A model generated the notes under the pieces. It made no database searches and was not told the DNA's origin. It saw only the letters and a program-made list of their open reading frames with translations. Positions 9,234-19,332 of a stretch of DNA of 64,000 nt are shown here, piece after piece. How positions within the stretch are numbered: the first letter of the stretch is position 1; each line of letters begins with the position of its first letter. This stretch comes from Methanofollis aquaemaris (GTDB lineage: Archaea; Halobacteriota; Methanomicrobia; Methanomicrobiales; Methanofollaceae): assembly GCF_017357525.1 (NCBI RefSeq), contig NZ_CP036172.1, positions 1,896,561 to 1,960,560 of the forward strand. The letters run 5' to 3'. The position numbers and the translations under genes were made by a program.

Positions 9234-10996
9234 AAGTTGAATCGAACACAGGCACTTCGACAGGAGTGCTGAAGAGGATTGCAGGCCCGGTCGTTACGGC
9301 TGTCGGCTTCAATGCCCACATGTTCGACGTGGTCAAGGTCGGCCACGAGGAACTGATGGGCGAGGTCATCAAGATCGCGGGTGAGAACATCATCATCCAG
9401 GTCTACGAGGCCACCGATGGCATTCGGCCCGGCGAGCCGGTGGTAAACACCGGTATGCCGCTCGCGGTCGAACTCGGCCCGGGTCTGCTGAAGAGCATCT
9501 ACGACGGTATCCAGAGACCGCTCGAGGTGCTCATGAACAAGATGGGCAGTTTCATCGAGCGCGGTGTGACTGCACCGGGGCTTGACCGCGCGGCAAAGTG
9601 GGAGTTTGTCCCTGTCGTGAAGGCCGGCGATCATGTCGCCCCCGGCATGGTCATCGGGACGGTCCAGGAGACCGAATCGATCCTCCACAAGATCATGATC
9701 CCGCCCAACCAGAAGGGCGGCGTGATCAAGGAGATCAAGGGCGGCTCGTTCACCGTCGAGGAGACCATCTGTGTCCTCGAAGACGGGACCGAGATCCAGT
9801 TGATGCAGAAGTGGCCGGTCCGTGTGCCGCGGCCGGTGAACGAGAAGATGAACCCTGACATCCCGCTCGTTACCGGGCAGAGGATTCTCGACGGGCTCTT
9901 CCCGATCGCCAAGGGCGGTACCGCTGCGATTCCGGGGCCGTTTGGCTCTGGCAAGACGGTCACCCAGCAGCAGCTCGCCAAGTGGTCTGACGCGCAGATC
10001 GTGGTCTACATCGGCTGCGGCGAGCGCGGCAACGAGATGACCGAGGTGCTGACCGAGTTCCCGGCACTCGACGACCCGAAGTCGGGCAGGCCGCTCATGG
10101 AGCGGACCATCCTGATTGCGAACACCTCGAACATGCCGGTGGCCGCCCGTGAGGCGTCTGTGTACACCGGTATCACCATCGCCGAGTATTTCCGTGACCA
10201 GGGCTACGATGTCTCCCTGATGGCCGACTCCACCTCCCGGTGGGCGGAGGCCATGCGTGAGATCTCCTCACGTCTCGAAGAGATGCCTGGTGAAGAAGGG
10301 TATCCGGCATACCTGGCCGCCCGTCTCTCTGAGTTCTACGAGCGTGCGGGTCGTGTGATGACCCTCAACGACCTCGAAGGATCGGTCTCGGTTATCGGTG
10401 CGGTTTCGCCGCCTGGCGGTGACTTCTCCGAGCCGGTTACTCAGAACACCCTGCGTATCGTCAAGGTCTTCTGGGCGCTGGACGCCAAACTCTCGCAGCG
10501 TCGGCACTTCCCGGCCATCAACTGGCTCAACTCATACTCCCTGTATCTTGACACCCTCAACGAGTGGTACGACAAGAACATCTCGCCTGAGTGGAACCAG
10601 CTTCGGAACTGGGCAATGGGTGTCCTCCAGAAGGAATCCGAACTCCAGGAGATCGTGCAGCTCGTCGGTTCCGATGCCCTCCCAGAAGAGGAGCAGATCA
10701 CCATCGAGGTCGCCAGGATGCTCCGTGAGATCTTCCTGCAGCAGAACGCCTTCGACGATGTGGACACCTACTGTTCACTGGAGAAGCAGCTCGATATCCT
10801 CAGGGCGATCCGCACCTATGCTGATCTCTCGTCCGCGGCTCATGCCGCAGGCGTGATGCCGGCCCAGATCCTGGCGGTTAAGGCCAAGAACGACCTGCCG
10901 CAGATCAAGTTCACGGCAGACTACAAGCCTGAACTCGAGCGGATCCTGAAGGCAATGAAGGACGAATTTGCCGGACTGAAGGCGGGGATGGCATGA
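9224..10996 (+). CDS. atpA: A-type ATP synthase catalytic subunit A
   Basis: The 590-residue catalytic subunit. The P-loop [11 protein letters not shown] lies near residue 237, the non-homologous region (about residues 110-200) precedes it, and the Walker [10 protein letters not shown] segment follows. It starts at GTG inside the end of subunit F. Its stop overlaps the B-subunit ATG (ATGA). No intein is present, although some archaeal A subunits carry one. Confidence 0.97.
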   Translation: MEIKVESNTGTSTGVLKRIAGPVVTAVGFNAHMFDVVKVGHEELMGEVIKIAGENIIIQVYEATDGIRPGEPVVNTGMPLAVELGPGLLKSIYDGIQRPLEVLMNKMGSFIERGVTAPGLDRAAKWEFVPVVKAGDHVAPGMVIGTVQETESILHKIMIPPNQKGGVIKEIKGGSFTVEETICVLEDGTEIQLMQKWPVRVPRPVNEKMNPDIPLVTGQRILDGLFPIAKGGTAAIPGPFGSGKTVTQQQLAKWSDAQIVVYIGCGERGNEMTEVLTEFPALDDPKSGRPLMERTILIANTSNMPVAAREASVYTGITIAEYFRDQGYDVSLMADSTSRWAEAMREISSRLEEMPGEEGYPAYLAARLSEFYERAGRVMTLNDLEGSVSVIGAVSPPGGDFSEPVTQNTLRIVKVFWALDAKLSQRRHFPAINWLNSYSLYLDTLNEWYDKNISPEWNQLRNWAMGVLQKESELQEIVQLVGSDALPEEEQITIEVARMLREIFLQQNAFDDVDTYCSLEKQLDILRAIRTYADLSSAAHAAGVMPAQILAVKAKNDLPQIKFTADYKPELERILKAMKDEFAGLKAGMA

Positions 10997-12384
10997 AAGA
11001 GTACAAGACAGTCAAGCAGATCGCCGGTCCGCTCGTCTTTGTCGAGAAGACCGAACCGGTCGGCTACAACGAGCTTGTGAACATCGTCCTCGCGGACGGT
11101 AGCATCAAGCGCGGCCAGGTGCTCGACACCTCCGACGACCTCGTGGTCGTCCAGTGTTTCGAGACGACGGCTGGTATCGGCCGCGACGCCGGGGTCAGGT
11201 TCCTCGGCGAGACGATCAAGATGCCGGTCTCCAAGGACATGCTCGGCCGGATCCTCTCCGGCGGCGGGAAGCCGATCGACGGCGGCCCTGAGATCGTGCC
11301 TGAGAAGAGGCTCGACATCCAGGGCGCTGCGATCAACCCGTACGCCCGTGCGTCCCCGGCCGATTTCATCCAGACCGGTATCTCGACCATCGACGGGACC
11401 AACACCCTGGTCCGTGGTCAGAAGCTCCCGATCTTCTCGGGCGCAGGTCTGCCGCACAATGATATCGCTCTCCAGATCGCCCGTCAGGCAAAGGTGCCTG
11501 GCTCCACTGAGGAGTTTGCGGTGGTCTTTGCGGCGATGGGTATCACGAAGGAAGAAGCCAACTACTTCATGGCCGACTTCGAGCGCACCGGTGCGCTGGA
11601 GAGGGCGGTCGTCTTCCTGAACCTCGCCGACGACCCGGCGGTCGAGCGGATCATCACCCCGCGTCTTGCCCTGACGACGGCCGAGTACCTTGGTTACGAA
11701 CTGGGCTACCACGTGCTGGTCATTCTCACCGATATGACCAACTACTGTGAGGCGCTCCGTCAGATCGGTGCGGCCCGTGAAGAGGTGCCCGGCCGACGTG
11801 GGTATCCGGGATACATGTACACCGATCTGGCCTGCATCTACGAGCGGGCGGGTATCGTCAAGGGCAAGAAGGGTTCGGTCACGCAGATCCCGATCCTGAC
11901 CATGCCCGGCGACGATATCACCCACCCGATCGCTGACCTGACCGGGTACATCACCGAGGGTCAGATCGTGGTTTCCCGTGAACTGCACCGGAAGGGTATC
12001 TACCCGCCGATCAATGTCCTGCCGTCGCTGTCCAGGTTGATGAACCTGGGTATCGGCGAGGGGCACACCAGGGACGACCACAAAAAGGTCTCCGACCAGT
12101 TGTACGCCGGGTATGCGGAAGGCAAGGACCTCCGCGGCCTGGTGGCCATCGTCGGGAAGGACGCGCTCTCCGAGCGTGACCGTGGTTTCCTGGAGTTCGC
12201 CGACCTCTTCGAGGGTCAGTTTGTTCGCCAGGGGATCGACGAAGACCGCTCGATCGAGAGGACGCTTGATGTGGGCTGGGAACTTCTGTCCACGCTGCCG
12301 GTCGAGCAGCTGGTCAGGATCGACCGCGACCTGATCAAGAAATACCACCCGCTCTATCGGAAGGGCGCAAAGGCTGAGGTGTAA
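10993..12384 (+). CDS. atpB: A-type ATP synthase regulatory subunit B
   Basis: The 463-residue nucleotide-binding but non-catalytic subunit that alternates with A in the head. The P-loop is degenerate ([10 protein letters not shown] in place of GxxxxGKT), which is the family hallmark. The motif [20 protein letters not shown] is also present. The start overlaps the A stop by ATGA. Confidence 0.97.
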   Translation: MKEYKTVKQIAGPLVFVEKTEPVGYNELVNIVLADGSIKRGQVLDTSDDLVVVQCFETTAGIGRDAGVRFLGETIKMPVSKDMLGRILSGGGKPIDGGPEIVPEKRLDIQGAAINPYARASPADFIQTGISTIDGTNTLVRGQKLPIFSGAGLPHNDIALQIARQAKVPGSTEEFAVVFAAMGITKEEANYFMADFERTGALERAVVFLNLADDPAVERIITPRLALTTAEYLGYELGYHVLVILTDMTNYCEALRQIGAAREEVPGRRGYPGYMYTDLACIYERAGIVKGKKGSVTQIPILTMPGDDITHPIADLTGYITEGQIVVSRELHRKGIYPPINVLPSLSRLMNLGIGEGHTRDDHKKVSDQLYAGYAEGKDLRGLVAIVGKDALSERDRGFLEFADLFEGQFVRQGIDEDRSIERTLDVGWELLSTLPVEQLVRIDRDLIKKYHPLYRKGAKAEV

Positions 12385-12389
12385 GTCCG

Positions 12390-13061
12390 ATGGCGCTCAG
12401 AGATGTCAAGCCGACGAGGTCAGAGCTGATCGACATCAAACGCAAGATCAAGCTCTCCGAGCGCGGCTACAACATCCTCAAGATGAAGCGCGACGGGCTG
12501 ATCCTTGAGTTCTTCAAGGTGCTGAAAGAGGCGAAGGACACCCGGGGCGAGATGCTGCGCAAGTACCAGCATGCCCAGGAGATGATCGCCCTTGCAAACA
12601 CGGTCGAAGGGACGATCGGGGTAAAGGCTGCGGCTTTCTCTGTCAAGGAGAACCCCGAGATCACCCTCAAGTCCAAGAACATCATGGGCGTTGTCGTCCC
12701 CCAGATCGAGGCAACGAAGGTCAGAAAGAACCTGCTCGAGCGCGGCTACGGTGTGCTCGGCAGCAAGTCGGTCATCGACGAGACGGCCGAGGCCTACGAG
12801 GAACTTGTCGAGGCGATCCTCGAGAGTGCCGAGATCGAGACGACGATGAAGCGCCTGCTGGACGAGATCGACCACACCAAGCGGCGTGTCAACGCCCTTG
12901 AATTCAAGGTGATCCCTGAGTTGAAGGAAGCCGCTGCGTTCATCAAGATGCGGCTCGATGAGATGGAACGTGAAGAACTCTTCCGTCTCAAAAGGATCAA
13001 GGCAAAAGCGATGGTTAAGGCTGAGGCCGAGGCTGCGGCCGAGGCCGAGGCCGCCGTATAA
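12390..13061 (+). CDS. atpD: A-type ATP synthase central-stalk subunit D
   Basis: A 223-residue coiled-coil rotor shaft (gamma-subunit analogue). The family signature VKPTRSELIDIKRKIKLSERGY is at the start, and long antiparallel helices occupy residues 10-75 and 120-195. The C-terminal tail is an unusual Ala/Glu run (KAEAEAAAEAEAAV). GAGGTG about 10 bases upstream is the likely ribosome binding site. It is the last ATP synthase gene of the operon. Confidence 0.95.
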   Translation: MALRDVKPTRSELIDIKRKIKLSERGYNILKMKRDGLILEFFKVLKEAKDTRGEMLRKYQHAQEMIALANTVEGTIGVKAAAFSVKENPEITLKSKNIMGVVVPQIEATKVRKNLLERGYGVLGSKSVIDETAEAYEELVEAILESAEIETTMKRLLDEIDHTKRRVNALEFKVIPELKEAAAFIKMRLDEMEREELFRLKRIKAKAMVKAEAEAAAEAEAAV

Positions 13062-13076
13062 GAGAGAAGAGGAGAT

Positions 13077-14294
13077 ATGTCGTCGATTGGGACGATCAGC
13101 GAGCTTGCGTCTGAGGGGAAGACGGTCCTCCTCCGTCTGGATCTGAACTCCCCTATTGACCCGGCTTCGAACCAGATCCTGGATGACAAGCGGTTCCGAG
13201 AGCATCTCCCGACGATCAAGGAACTTGAGGAGAGCCGCGTTGTCATCATCACCCACCAGAGTCGGCCGGGTAAGAAGGATTTCTCCACCCTGGAGGGGCA
13301 TGCTGAGAAGCTCGCCCACCTCCTGGGCCGTCCGGTGGGGTATGTCGACGATATCTTCGGCCGGTCGGCGCGGGAGGCGGTTGTGTCCCTGCGGACGGGC
13401 GAGGTGCTGATGCTGGAGAATGTCAGGTTCAACGCGGAGGAGAACCTGACGCTTTCGTCGGAGGCGGCGAAGGGGACACATATTGCCCGCCGCCTTGCGG
13501 CGATGGGCGATGTCTTTGTCAACGACGCCTTCGGGACGGCCCACCGTTCACAACCGACGGTGGTCGGCCTGCCCATGCTGATGCGCTCGGCCGGCGGTCT
13601 CCTGATGGAGCGGGAGGTGACAAACCTCTCCCGCGTCTTCACGGGGGCGCCGCGGCCGGTGACCTTTGTCCTGGGCGGGACGAAGGTGGACGACTCGATT
13701 GCGGTGGCGGCGAATGTTCTGGAGAACGGGGTCGCCGACCAGGTGATCGTCATCGGTGTCGTGGCCAATGTCTTCCTCACGGCGGCAGGCTACGATATCG
13801 GGACACCTTCGGCCGACCTGATCGCTCAGTTGAAGTACACGGGCGAGGTCGCAAAGGCGAAGGCCCTCCTCAACCGGTTCGGTGACCGGATCCTCTTCCC
13901 CGACCAGGTGGCCGTCCGCGAGGGCGGTGAACGGGCCGAGTATTCGATCGAGGCAATCCCGGCAGAGGCGCCGGTGATGGACATCGGTGCCGACGCGCTT
14001 CAAACGGTGAATGAGGCGATCTCGTCGTCAGGGACGGTCGTCGTCAACGGCCCCGCAGGGGTCTTCGAGGATCCGGCCTTCTCGGCCGGCACCTTCGAGA
14101 TCTTGCGGGCCTCTTCAAAGGTGCCGTTCTCGGTGGTCGGCGGTGGTCACACTGCGGCGGTCATCGAGCAGATGGGACTCGATTCGGCCTTCACGCATAT
14201 CTCCACCGGTGGAGGCGCATGCATCGAGTTCCTGACCGGCAAGAAACTCCCGGCGATCGCGGCACTGGAGCGCTCGCGGGAGATCTTCGGGTGA
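13077..14294 (+). CDS. pgk: Phosphoglycerate kinase
   Basis: A 405-residue enzyme that interconverts 1,3-bisphosphoglycerate + ADP and 3-phosphoglycerate + ATP, mainly serving gluconeogenesis in a methanogen. The N-terminal substrate site VLLRLDLNSPID, the THQSRPGKKDF basic patch, and the C-terminal nucleotide-site segment VVGGGHTAAVIEQ followed by STGGGACIEFLTG are all visible. GAGGAGAT directly before the ATG gives the start. It follows subunit D by 15 bases and may share the operon transcript. Confidence 0.96.
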   Translation: MSSIGTISELASEGKTVLLRLDLNSPIDPASNQILDDKRFREHLPTIKELEESRVVIITHQSRPGKKDFSTLEGHAEKLAHLLGRPVGYVDDIFGRSAREAVVSLRTGEVLMLENVRFNAEENLTLSSEAAKGTHIARRLAAMGDVFVNDAFGTAHRSQPTVVGLPMLMRSAGGLLMEREVTNLSRVFTGAPRPVTFVLGGTKVDDSIAVAANVLENGVADQVIVIGVVANVFLTAAGYDIGTPSADLIAQLKYTGEVAKAKALLNRFGDRILFPDQVAVREGGERAEYSIEAIPAEAPVMDIGADALQTVNEAISSSGTVVVNGPAGVFEDPAFSAGTFEILRASSKVPFSVVGGGHTAAVIEQMGLDSAFTHISTGGGACIEFLTGKKLPAIAALERSREIFG

Positions 14295-14802
14295 AGGGGG
14301 TTCGGCCCTCTTCACGTCTTTTCGTTCTGTCCTGAGAGCCGTTGAGGACGGTCCGGGGTTTTATGGTGTGTTGTTCGTTTTCGGGCGAGTGGTAACGCCC
14401 CGGGATTGTTGGAGTTTAGGGCTCTGTAGAATTCGGCATGAGCCTCCGGGCTCAAGCATACGCGATGAAAATTCTCGTTGGTCTCTGGCGGGCATGGATC
14501 CGTGCTCCCTCTTCAGAGCAGGACACCAGATGGGACCGCCACTTCATTGCCGCCCCGCCCCTATCTTCGTCGCGGGGGGTCCGGGGGTTGCACCTCGTGG
14601 TCCTCTCATTCAGATGATTGGGCTGGGCGGGAGTCAGTCGACAGGATGGTGCAATTGCCTCACCTGGTCCACCGCCTGGCAGTTATCTGTCGATCGTCAT
14701 CGTGAGGGACCGGGGAGGCGAAGTCTCCTCCAGGCATGGGGTGTTCTGCGTTCTTTTTCGGAATGTTCAAGGGTTCGTAGAGTGATAGGGCCATGATCGC
14801 GT
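14295..14802. repeat. Gene-free spacer carrying a full-length dispersed intergenic repeat
   Basis: I see no gene here. Bases about 14418-14590 are a long copy of the dispersed repeat: head GGCTCTGTAGAATTCGGCAT, middle CTCTTCAGAGCAGGACACCA, tail CCCCGCCCCTATCTTCGTCG followed by a G-run. The same order of blocks occurs at 62641-62815 in the same orientation. The GC-rich tail could form a hairpin after pgk. Confidence 0.75.
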
Positions 14803-15936
14803 ATGCGGGTGTTCAGACTTTTCGCTCTCGTCTCTCTCCTCTTTCTCTGCATGCTTCCGGCGGCGGCGACAAATATGGTTCCTGAAGGGCCGATCAGTCC
14901 GGAGAGCGTGATCGCCCTCGTTGTCTTCTGGCTGACGCTCTACTGCATCGCCGCCGTGGTCTTCAGTGCAGTGGTGGCGGGGATCTATCTCCTGCTTGAG
15001 TGTCTCCCGATGCCGCGGGTGCGGGCCGCGCTCCCGCCACTTGTCCTCGCCTTCGTCGCGGGGGCGTATCTTCTGGGGGCGTTCGGCCAGTTCCCGGCCC
15101 GATTCCCGCTCTCGATTCTTTCTCTTGCCATGGCCGTGCTCACGCCCTGGCCGGTGGTGGCATCCGGGTTCGGGTCAGGGCGGCGGCCCTGGGTGCTGGT
15201 GTTGATCGCTGCGTTTACGACGACCCTCCTGGCCACTGCGCTGAATTTCTTCCCCTACGTCGGCGGCCCGGGCCAGGTCGCATATATGCCTGATATCGGC
15301 CTCGATATCTTCTTTGAGATCGGTGAGACAGTCTGTATTGCGTGCCTCGTCTGGGCAGTGATGCTCCTGCTCGGCCGTCTCAGGGAGGGGGAGCGGGTCT
15401 TCCTCCTCGTGCCGCTGCTGGTGATCGTGTGGGTGGGCCTCTCACGAGGGGCGCCTTCCTCGCTCTTCCCTGAGGGTGCGCTCATCGCCGGCGGAGTTGC
15501 GTCGGTGCTCCTCCTGGCCGCCGCCCCTCTCGCCGGTCGGCGACGTGTCGGGGCGCTGTTGCTCGTCGTCGCGGCGGCTCTGACGGTGGCAGGGGGTCAT
15601 GCCCTTATCCTCACGCCTGGTGGCGAGTGGGCTACTATCAGTGTCGCCCTCTTCATCGTCCTGATGCTTGCCCTGGGCACGGCCGCCGGGCTCATCCTCA
15701 TTCAGCCGGAGGGCCTGCCCTGGTGCATGGGTGCGGCCTTCGCCGCCCCGCTCCTCGTCGCCCTGGGGTATCGGCTCGTCGGGGGAAACTGGTGGGAGAT
15801 CTGGGAGCGGGTCGGGGCATCTCTCCTTTCTCTCCTTCTGCTCGGTGCGGTGAGTACTCTTGCTGCGGCGACGATCGGCGGGTTTGCGAGGTGGGCGAAG
15901 AGCGGGAAAGACGAGGGGCCGGTGCATTCGGAGTAG
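14803..15936 (+). CDS. Polytopic membrane protein of unknown function
   Basis: A 377-residue protein with an N-terminal signal-like helix (LFALVSLLFLCMLPAAATN) and roughly nine or ten further hydrophobic helices, several rich in Leu/Val/Ala. I recognise no transporter or enzyme motif. It ends with a charged tail (GKDEGPVHSE). It stands alone between repeat-bearing spacers, convergent with the ABC exporter operon. Codon use resembles its neighbours. Confidence 0.65.
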   Translation: MRVFRLFALVSLLFLCMLPAAATNMVPEGPISPESVIALVVFWLTLYCIAAVVFSAVVAGIYLLLECLPMPRVRAALPPLVLAFVAGAYLLGAFGQFPARFPLSILSLAMAVLTPWPVVASGFGSGRRPWVLVLIAAFTTTLLATALNFFPYVGGPGQVAYMPDIGLDIFFEIGETVCIACLVWAVMLLLGRLREGERVFLLVPLLVIVWVGLSRGAPSSLFPEGALIAGGVASVLLLAAAPLAGRRRVGALLLVVAAALTVAGGHALILTPGGEWATISVALFIVLMLALGTAAGLILIQPEGLPWCMGAAFAAPLLVALGYRLVGGNWWEIWERVGASLLSLLLLGAVSTLAAATIGGFARWAKSGKDEGPVHSE

Positions 15937-16256
15937 GTTGTGGGCAGCACAGTCGGGTGATCAGATGAACACGACAGAATGGCGGAAGGTTCGACAGCGT
16001 TGTTCTATGATGAGGCACGCACCGCCTCCGCTCAATGTTTTCCCTTCTTCCTGAGCACGCTGTTCCCTGACTCTGTCCTATTGTCCCGGACTTCAAGGAG
16101 CGCGGCGATCACCTCCATCGAGTGACCGTCGGTTCTTCGGTGAAATCTCGGCGCTCTCAGACTAAGCCCTTCGATTCTGCGCCCTTGCATCGGTCCCCCC
16201 GTGCGAGTCTGATAGGGGTGGGAGGGCATACCTCTATATATGGGTTGCGCCCCGGC
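15937..16256. other. Convergent spacer without a recognised feature
   Basis: A 320-base gap between the end of the membrane protein and the end of the ABC exporter operon. I see no gene, clear hairpin or convincing copy of the dispersed repeat. CTCTATATATGGG at 16231-16243 is AT-rich but serves no gene in a plausible direction. Confidence 0.5.
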
Positions 16257-17462
16257 TCACTCGTACCGAAGCGCCTCGATCGGGTCGAGGCGCGAGGCCT
16301 TCCAGGCCGGATACACCCCTGAGAGGAGACTGGTACCGAGGCCAAAGCCCATCCCGAGGAGGACCGACCCGATCCCATCAGGCCCAAGGCCGGTCGGCAC
16401 CGTCCCGTACCCCGCAAAGACGGTCTCCGCGACCGAAGCGGTGACGGCCATGCCGGCAACGGTGGAGACGGCGCCGCCGATGAGGCTCCCGGCGACGCCG
16501 AGGATGAGCGCCTCGTACAGGAACATGCGCATCACCTCGGTGCGTCGCGCCCCGATGGAGCGCATCACCCCGATCTCGTGGAAGCGTTCGGTGACCGAGA
16601 TGATCATCACGTTCAGGATCGAGACGCCGGCGACGAGGAGGGCGACCCCACCGATGCCGAGGAGGAAGATCGAGATGGCGTCGTAGGTCTGGTAGAAGAG
16701 TTCGAGGATCTCCCGCGAGTCCTGGACGTCCACCACTTCCTTTCGCCGGTTGAACTGGTCGGCGATGGCCTTTTTCACCGCCGGGATATCGCCGAGGTCG
16801 GTGACCTTCACCACCACCCGGTCGTACGCGGGTTCGGGGTGGCGCTCGGTGTACCATCCATGGGTGACGACGACGGCATAGTCGGGGTTGATGTCGATGC
16901 CCATGCCCCGCTCCTCCAGCACACCTGCGACCCGCACGTCCTCGCCGCCGAGGTTAATCCGCCCGCCTGCCCGCACCTCGGCCTCCTCTGCCAGGAGCGA
17001 TCCGACAAGGACGCTCTTCCCTGAAGACGGCGGCAGGGCGCCGTCCTCGACGTCGAGGAGCACCGGGATGTCGTCATGGTGGATGACGATCACCGGGACA
17101 TACCCTTTTTTCCGGCCTCTCTCCAGGAGTTCGGCGGTCTGAAACAGAGGCACCGCCTGATATGGCCCAACGGCTCGCTCGATCCGATCCAGGTCACGCT
17201 CGGTGAGCCCGCCGGCCAGGGCCGAGCGCGGGTCGAAGGGGTCGCCGCTCGCGGCCGCAAGGTGGGGAGTGACGACCACCGTGTCTGAGACGTCGGCGAC
17301 GAGGCCGGAGAAGAGGATGATGAGGTTGTTGCCCAGGATCCCGAGGGTGGCGATGGCCGCGACCCCGATGACGATCCCGAGGGCCGCCAGCCCGGACCTG
17401 ACCCAGTGGCGTCTGAGGTTCCTGACCGCAAAGGTGAGAAAGATCCCGGCCACTCCCTTCAC
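16257..17462 (-). CDS. MacB/FtsX-type ABC transporter permease (third of operon)
   Basis: A 401-residue permease of the MacB/LolCE-like class. It has an N-terminal helix (LAALGIVIGVAAIATLGILG), a large extracytoplasmic domain, and three C-terminal helices containing the FtsX signature around SVTERFHEIGVMRSIGARRT. The start is placed at GTG 17462, which overlaps the upstream stop as GTGA; a longer reading would begin inside the neighbour. It is the last gene of a four-gene minus-strand operon with one ATPase. The substrate is unknown; such exporters move lipids, peptides or small molecules out of the membrane. Confidence 0.88.
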   Translation of the reverse strand: MKGVAGIFLTFAVRNLRRHWVRSGLAALGIVIGVAAIATLGILGNNLIILFSGLVADVSDTVVVTPHLAAASGDPFDPRSALAGGLTERDLDRIERAVGPYQAVPLFQTAELLERGRKKGYVPVIVIHHDDIPVLLDVEDGALPPSSGKSVLVGSLLAEEAEVRAGGRINLGGEDVRVAGVLEERGMGIDINPDYAVVVTHGWYTERHPEPAYDRVVVKVTDLGDIPAVKKAIADQFNRRKEVVDVQDSREILELFYQTYDAISIFLLGIGGVALLVAGVSILNVMIISVTERFHEIGVMRSIGARRTEVMRMFLYEALILGVAGSLIGGAVSTVAGMAVTASVAETVFAGYGTVPTGLGPDGIGSVLLGMGFGLGTSLLSGVYPAWKASRLDPIEALRYE

Positions 17463-18658
17463 CCCCGCAACGCCTCGATCGGTGTCATCTGTGCGGCCTG
17501 CCATGCGGGATACACCCCGGCGGCGACGCTGGTCACGATCCCGAAGAGCATCGCACCCAGGATGTAGGCGACCGAGAGGGGGTCGAAGACCGTCGCCCCC
17601 TCGGCAAAGGTCGTCCCGGCGGTGAAGACTTCGATGGCGGCGAGGCTGATCACATACCCGCCGACAAAACTGAGGGCGCCGCCGATGAGGCTCCCGGCGA
17701 GGCCGAGGACCAGGGCCTCGTACAGGAACATGCGCATCACCTCCCCTCGCAGGGCGCCGATGGAGCGCATCACCCCGATCTCGTGCCGCCGTTCGGTGAC
17801 CGAGATGATCATCACGTTGAGGATGCTCACCGCCGCGATGACCAGGGAGACCGCCCCGATCCCGAGGAGGAACCGCCCCATCGCGTCATAGATCTCGTTC
17901 ACCTGGTTGAGGCTCTCGCGCGAGTCGGTGATGTCCACCGTCTCGTCCCGGCGGTTCATGAGGTTCTCCACCGCGGTCTTCACCTCCTCCATCTCGTCGG
18001 GGTCGCGGACCGTGATCACCACATAGTCGTAGCCCTCCTTCTGGGGGAACTGATCCCTGAACCGGTCGCGCTCGATGACGACCGCATAGTCGGGGTTGAT
18101 GTCGAAGGCGAACCCCCGCTCCTCCAGCACCCCGGCGACCCGCATCTCCTCGTCGCCGAGAGCGATCCGGCTGCCGGCCCTGATCCCGTACTCCTCTGCC
18201 AGGACCGATCCCACCAGGGCAGCCGGCGAACCCGGCCTGAGATAATTGCCCTCAGAGAGATCGAGGAGATCGGGGATGTCGTCGGTCGCAAGCCCGATCA
18301 CCTGGGCATACCCGCCCTCATTGCCGACGCGGAGGTCGGCGGCCTCCTCGACGACCGCGACCACCGGGTTCCCGCCGGCCGCCCGTTCGATCCGGTCGAC
18401 GTCGGCCTCTGAGATGGTGGCGGCCACCACGGTCCTGGGGTCGCCGACGAACCCCTCGCCTCCGAGGGCGGTGTGCGGGGTGATCACCACGGTGTCGCCG
18501 ACGTCGGCGATGAGCCCGGCGGCCAGGAGGTTGATGGAGTTGCCCATCACCCCGAGGGAGGCGATGGCGAAGACCCCGATGACGATCCCGAGGGTGGCGA
18601 GGAATGACCTGACCGTGTGGCGCCTGAGGTTCCTGGTGGCGAAGGAGAAGAAGATCAT
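17459..18658 (-). CDS. MacB/FtsX-type ABC transporter permease (second of operon)
   Basis: A 399-residue paralogue of the flanking permeases. It has an N-terminal helix (FLATLGIVIGVFAIASLGVMG), an extracytoplasmic domain of about 220 residues, and the FtsX block VTERRHEIGVMRSIGALRGE before the C-terminal helices. The start overlaps the ATPase stop (ATGA), and its stop overlaps the next permease start (GTGA). The extracytoplasmic domains of the three permeases share the motif GVLEERGxGxDINPDYAV. Confidence 0.9.
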   Translation of the reverse strand: MIFFSFATRNLRRHTVRSFLATLGIVIGVFAIASLGVMGNSINLLAAGLIADVGDTVVITPHTALGGEGFVGDPRTVVAATISEADVDRIERAAGGNPVVAVVEEAADLRVGNEGGYAQVIGLATDDIPDLLDLSEGNYLRPGSPAALVGSVLAEEYGIRAGSRIALGDEEMRVAGVLEERGFAFDINPDYAVVIERDRFRDQFPQKEGYDYVVITVRDPDEMEEVKTAVENLMNRRDETVDITDSRESLNQVNEIYDAMGRFLLGIGAVSLVIAAVSILNVMIISVTERRHEIGVMRSIGALRGEVMRMFLYEALVLGLAGSLIGGALSFVGGYVISLAAIEVFTAGTTFAEGATVFDPLSVAYILGAMLFGIVTSVAAGVYPAWQAAQMTPIEALRG

Positions 18659-19332
18659 GCGATCCTGCCGTCGACGAGATGGATCCGCCGGTGTGCGTAG
18701 GCGGCGATGTTTGTGTCATGGGTGACCATGATGATCGTCTTGCCGCGCCGGTTCATCTGGGTGAGGAGGTCCATGATCCCCTCGCCGGTGTGAGTGTCCA
18801 GGTTGCCGGTCGGTTCGTCGGCGAGGAGGATCTCGGGTTCGTTGATGAGGGCCCGCGCGATGGCCACCCGTTGCTGCTGTCCGCCGGAGAGTTCGGCCGG
18901 GCGGTGGGTGTGGAGTTCGGGCTCCAGGCCGACGGCGTCGAGGAGTTCGAGGCATGCCTCGTCGCACCCGCTCCGCCGTTCCTTGAGGACGCGGGGGAAC
19001 TCGACGTTCTCGATGATGTTGAGGAGGGGGATGAGGTTGAACTGCTGGAAGATGAAGCCGATGTGATCGCGGCGCAGACGGGTGAGGTCGTCGTCCGAGA
19101 GAGTGCCGATGTCCCGTCCCTTGATGGAGAGGGTGCCTGAACTCGGGGTGTCCAGGCAGCCGATGAGGTTGAGGAGGGTGGACTTGCCAGAGCCCGAGGG
19201 CCCCATGATGGCGACGAAGTCGCCGGCCTTGATCTCGAGGTCGATGTGGTCGAGGGCGACGACGTCCCCTGCCGGGAGGGGATAGACCTTGCTGACGTCC
19301 ACAAATCTGATGATCGATTCTGGTTCATTCAT
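18655..19332 (-). CDS. ABC transporter ATP-binding protein (MacB/LolD class)
   Basis: A 225-residue ATPase that energises the three neighbouring permeases. Walker [17 protein letters not shown], the Q-loop [10 protein letters not shown], signature [15 protein letters not shown], Walker [13 protein letters not shown] and the switch His ([10 protein letters not shown]) are all present. The start is [10 protein letters not shown] at 19332, which overlaps the upstream permease stop by 8 bases; longer in-frame sequence lies inside that gene. Closest family by order of motifs is the LolD/MacB-type. Confidence 0.95.
   Translation of the reverse strand: MNEPESIIRFVDVSKVYPLPAGDVVALDHIDLEIKAGDFVAIMGPSGSGKSTLLNLIGCLDTPSSGTLSIKGRDIGTLSDDDLTRLRRDHIGFIFQQFNLIPLLNIIENVEFPRVLKERRSGCDEACLELLDAVGLEPELHTHRPAELSGGQQQRVAIARALINEPEILLADEPTGNLDTHTGEGIMDLLTQMNRRGKTIIMVTHDTNIAAYAHRRIHLVDGRIA

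Noticed and set aside
14368-14796. Open frames after pgk (142 and 75 residues)
   Set aside because: They lie in a copy of the dispersed repeat and show no protein-like pattern.
16000-16230. Possible further copy of the dispersed repeat
   Set aside because: Only short, scattered matches; block order could not be shown.
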